From NCBI GenBank assembly GCA_946481355.1, contig CAMLNH010000120.1, positions 1 to 7,990 of the forward strand: a stretch of DNA of 7,990 nt, given 5' to 3'. Below the pieces are notes generated by a model. It was not told the origin of the DNA, searched no databases, and was given only the letters and a program-made list of their open reading frames with translations. The DNA is from an uncultured Curvibacter sp. Lineage in GTDB: Bacteria > Pseudomonadota > Gammaproteobacteria > Burkholderiales > Burkholderiaceae. Within the stretch, counting starts at the first letter, position 1; each line of letters begins with the position of its first letter. Positions 6,464-7,990 of this stretch are shown here, one piece after another. Position numbers and translations under genes: made by a program.

Positions 6464-7990
6464 ATGAATCTTGTTCAGCTCCTGTTGCGTCAGGCCCGCC
6501 TTGATCCGGCGCGCCCCGCCATTTACCGAGGCACGGCCCTGCATGCCCGCTATGGGGATTGGGCCGCCCGCAGCGCCGGCCTGGCGCAACGCATGGTTGC
6601 TGCTGGTCTGCGACCAGGAGACCGTGTGCTGGTCTTCATGAGCAACCACCCGCGTTATCTCGAGATTCTTTGGGCCGCCTGGTGGGCGGGCCTGGTGGTG
6701 GTGCCGGTCAATGCCAAGCTGCATGCGCGCGAGGTGGAGTGGATCATCGGCCATGCACGGCCGGCCTGGGGTTTCGTGAGCGCCGACGTGGCGCCTGTCG
6801 CACTGCTTGGTCTGGAACGCCAGATTGAAGTGGATTCGCCCGAGATGGGTGCCTTGCTGACACCACTGACCGATCCCTGGCGGCAGAGCGTTGTACCGCG
6901 CGGGCCCGACGATCTGGCGTGGCTGTTCTACACCAGCGGTACCACGGGGCGGCCCAAGGGCGTGATGATCACGCACCGCAATCTGATGACGATGGGGCTG
7001 ACCTATTTCGTCGATGTGGATGCGGTGAGCGCCGCAGACGCCATCGTCTACGCCGCCCCCATGTCCCACGGGGCTGGCCTGTACGCAGTGCCGCATGTGA
7101 TGGCCGGGGCCCGTCACGTCGTGCCGGCCTCGGGCGGTGTCGACCCCGCCGAGCTCCACGCCCTGGGGTGTGCGCTCGGGCCGCTGAGCACCTTTGCCGC
7201 GCCCACCATCGTCAAGCGTCTGGTCGACCACGCCGAGCAGGCGGAGCTGCGACCTGATGACTGTGCACGGGCGTGGAAGACCATCGTCTACGGCGGGGCG
7301 CCCATGTACCTGGCCGACATCCAGCGCGCGCTGCGCGTGATGGGGCCGCGTTTCGTGCAGATCTATGGCCAGGGCGAGACGCCCATGGTGGCCACAGCGC
7401 TCGCGCGCTGCCATCTGGCGGACAGCACACATCCGCGTCATCTTGAACGCCTGGCCTCGGTCGGCGTCGCGCAGACGCCGGTGGCGCTGCGCGTGGCGGA
7501 CGAGGAAGGTCGCGAGCTGCCCGTGGGCGCGGTGGGGGAGGTCATGGTGCGCGGCGACAGCGTGATGGCTGGCTACTGGGACAACCCCGAGGCAACCGCG
7601 GCCGCGCTTCGCGAGGGCTGGCTGCTGACCGGCGATGTGGGGAGCCTGGACGAAGATGGCTTTCTCACGCTCAAGGATCGCAGCAAGGACCTGCTGATCA
7701 GCGGTGGCTCCAACATCTATCCGCGTGAGGTCGAGGAGGTGCTGCTGACCGCGCCCGGTGTGTCCGAGGTGGCTGTGGTGGGGGCTCCTGACCCGGAGTG
7801 GGGTGAGGTGGTGGTGGCTTTCGTGGTGCGGCAACCTGGCAGCGAGCCCAGTGAACTGGCGCTCGATGCGCACTGTCTGGAGCAGCTGGCCCGCTTCAAG
7901 CGGCCCAAACGCTATGTGTTTGTACCCGCACTGCCCAAAAACAATTACGGCAAGGTCCTCAAGACCGTGCTGAGGGAGCAGCTGAAGAAG
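6464..7990 (+). CDS. AMP-forming acyl-CoA synthetase, 3'-partial
   Basis: This is a cytoplasmic ANL-superfamily enzyme that activates a carboxylic acid with ATP to an acyl-adenylate and then transfers it to CoA. The frame is open from ATG 6464 to the right edge (509 residues). Core motifs are in order: ATP-binding YTSGTTGRPKG (156-166), APMSHGAGL, YGQGET (301-306), TGD (389-391), the hinge region DRSKDLLISGGSNIYPREVE (405-424), and catalytic K497 in NNYGKVLKT. The catalytic parts are all present, and only a short tail is probably missing. An in-frame TGA at 6425 with no start codon in between fixes ATG 6464 as the start. No Shine-Dalgarno sequence is seen. The motif pattern fits fatty-acid or aromatic-acid ligases, but substrate cannot be assigned. 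The divergent PAS-LuxR gene is its likely regulator, and further catabolic genes may follow to the right. Confidence 0.93.
   Translation, partial: MNLVQLLLRQARLDPARPAIYRGTALHARYGDWAARSAGLAQRMVAAGLRPGDRVLVFMSNHPRYLEILWAAWWAGLVVVPVNAKLHAREVEWIIGHARPAWGFVSADVAPVALLGLERQIEVDSPEMGALLTPLTDPWRQSVVPRGPDDLAWLFYTSGTTGRPKGVMITHRNLMTMGLTYFVDVDAVSAADAIVYAAPMSHGAGLYAVPHVMAGARHVVPASGGVDPAELHALGCALGPLSTFAAPTIVKRLVDHAEQAELRPDDCARAWKTIVYGGAPMYLADIQRALRVMGPRFVQIYGQGETPMVATALARCHLADSTHPRHLERLASVGVAQTPVALRVADEEGRELPVGAVGEVMVRGDSVMAGYWDNPEATAAALREGWLLTGDVGSLDEDGFLTLKDRSKDLLISGGSNIYPREVEEVLLTAPGVSEVAVVGAPDPEWGEVVVAFVVRQPGSEPSELALDAHCLEQLARFKRPKRYVFVPALPKNNYGKVLKTVLREQLKK

Noticed and set aside
6386..7873. A 495-codon open frame on the minus strand, opposite the acyl-CoA synthetase
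   Set aside because: Its product is an unstructured His/Arg/Gly/Gln-rich composition with no recognisable domain. It is a shadow of the plus-strand frame, which carries every ANL motif in order and is open to the right edge.

Overview
The window reads as ordinary chromosomal DNA from a high-GC proteobacterium. Dense, GC-ending codons, short intergenic gaps and the family mix (bacterial 5-oxoprolinase, hexameric-type glutamate dehydrogenase, DUF2339, DUF4156 lipoprotein, PAS-LuxR regulator) suggest a betaproteobacterium of the Burkholderiales, perhaps Alcaligenaceae. That placement is an impression from protein style, not a search result. I see no phage genes, transposase, CRISPR array, tRNA or rRNA. 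No gene-free gap reaches 300 bases; the longest is about 120 bases.

Left part (1-2803, + strand): the C-terminal hydantoinase-B half of a 5-oxoprolinase-type enzyme, cut by the left edge, is followed 5 bases later by a complete glutamate dehydrogenase. Together they suggest a route 5-oxoproline -> glutamate -> 2-oxoglutarate + ammonia. Four of the dehydrogenase's active-site residues fall at exactly the spacing known from the clostridial enzyme, so its substrate call is firm.

Middle part (2925-5773, + strand): three envelope-associated genes. These are a DUF2339 protein with roughly 18 membrane segments, an unrecognised 202-residue protein with one N-terminal membrane anchor and a compact Cys/His cluster, and a small DUF4156 lipoprotein. 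A strong intrinsic terminator closes this run at 5797-5828. The gaps carry several hairpins and operator-like dyads of unknown function.

Right part (5831-7990): a 178-residue PAS-LuxR regulator on the minus strand diverges from an AMP-forming acyl-CoA synthetase on the plus strand. The synthetase is complete through its catalytic C-terminal lysine but runs off the right edge. The 96-base divergent region holds overlapping dyads and a -10-like box placed so that the regulator mRNA may be leaderless. Regulator and ligase probably form a ligand-responsive pair, but the substrate cannot be read from the sequence.

No clearly new biological system is visible. The best leads are the regulator/ligase control region and the Cys/His site of the 202-residue protein.
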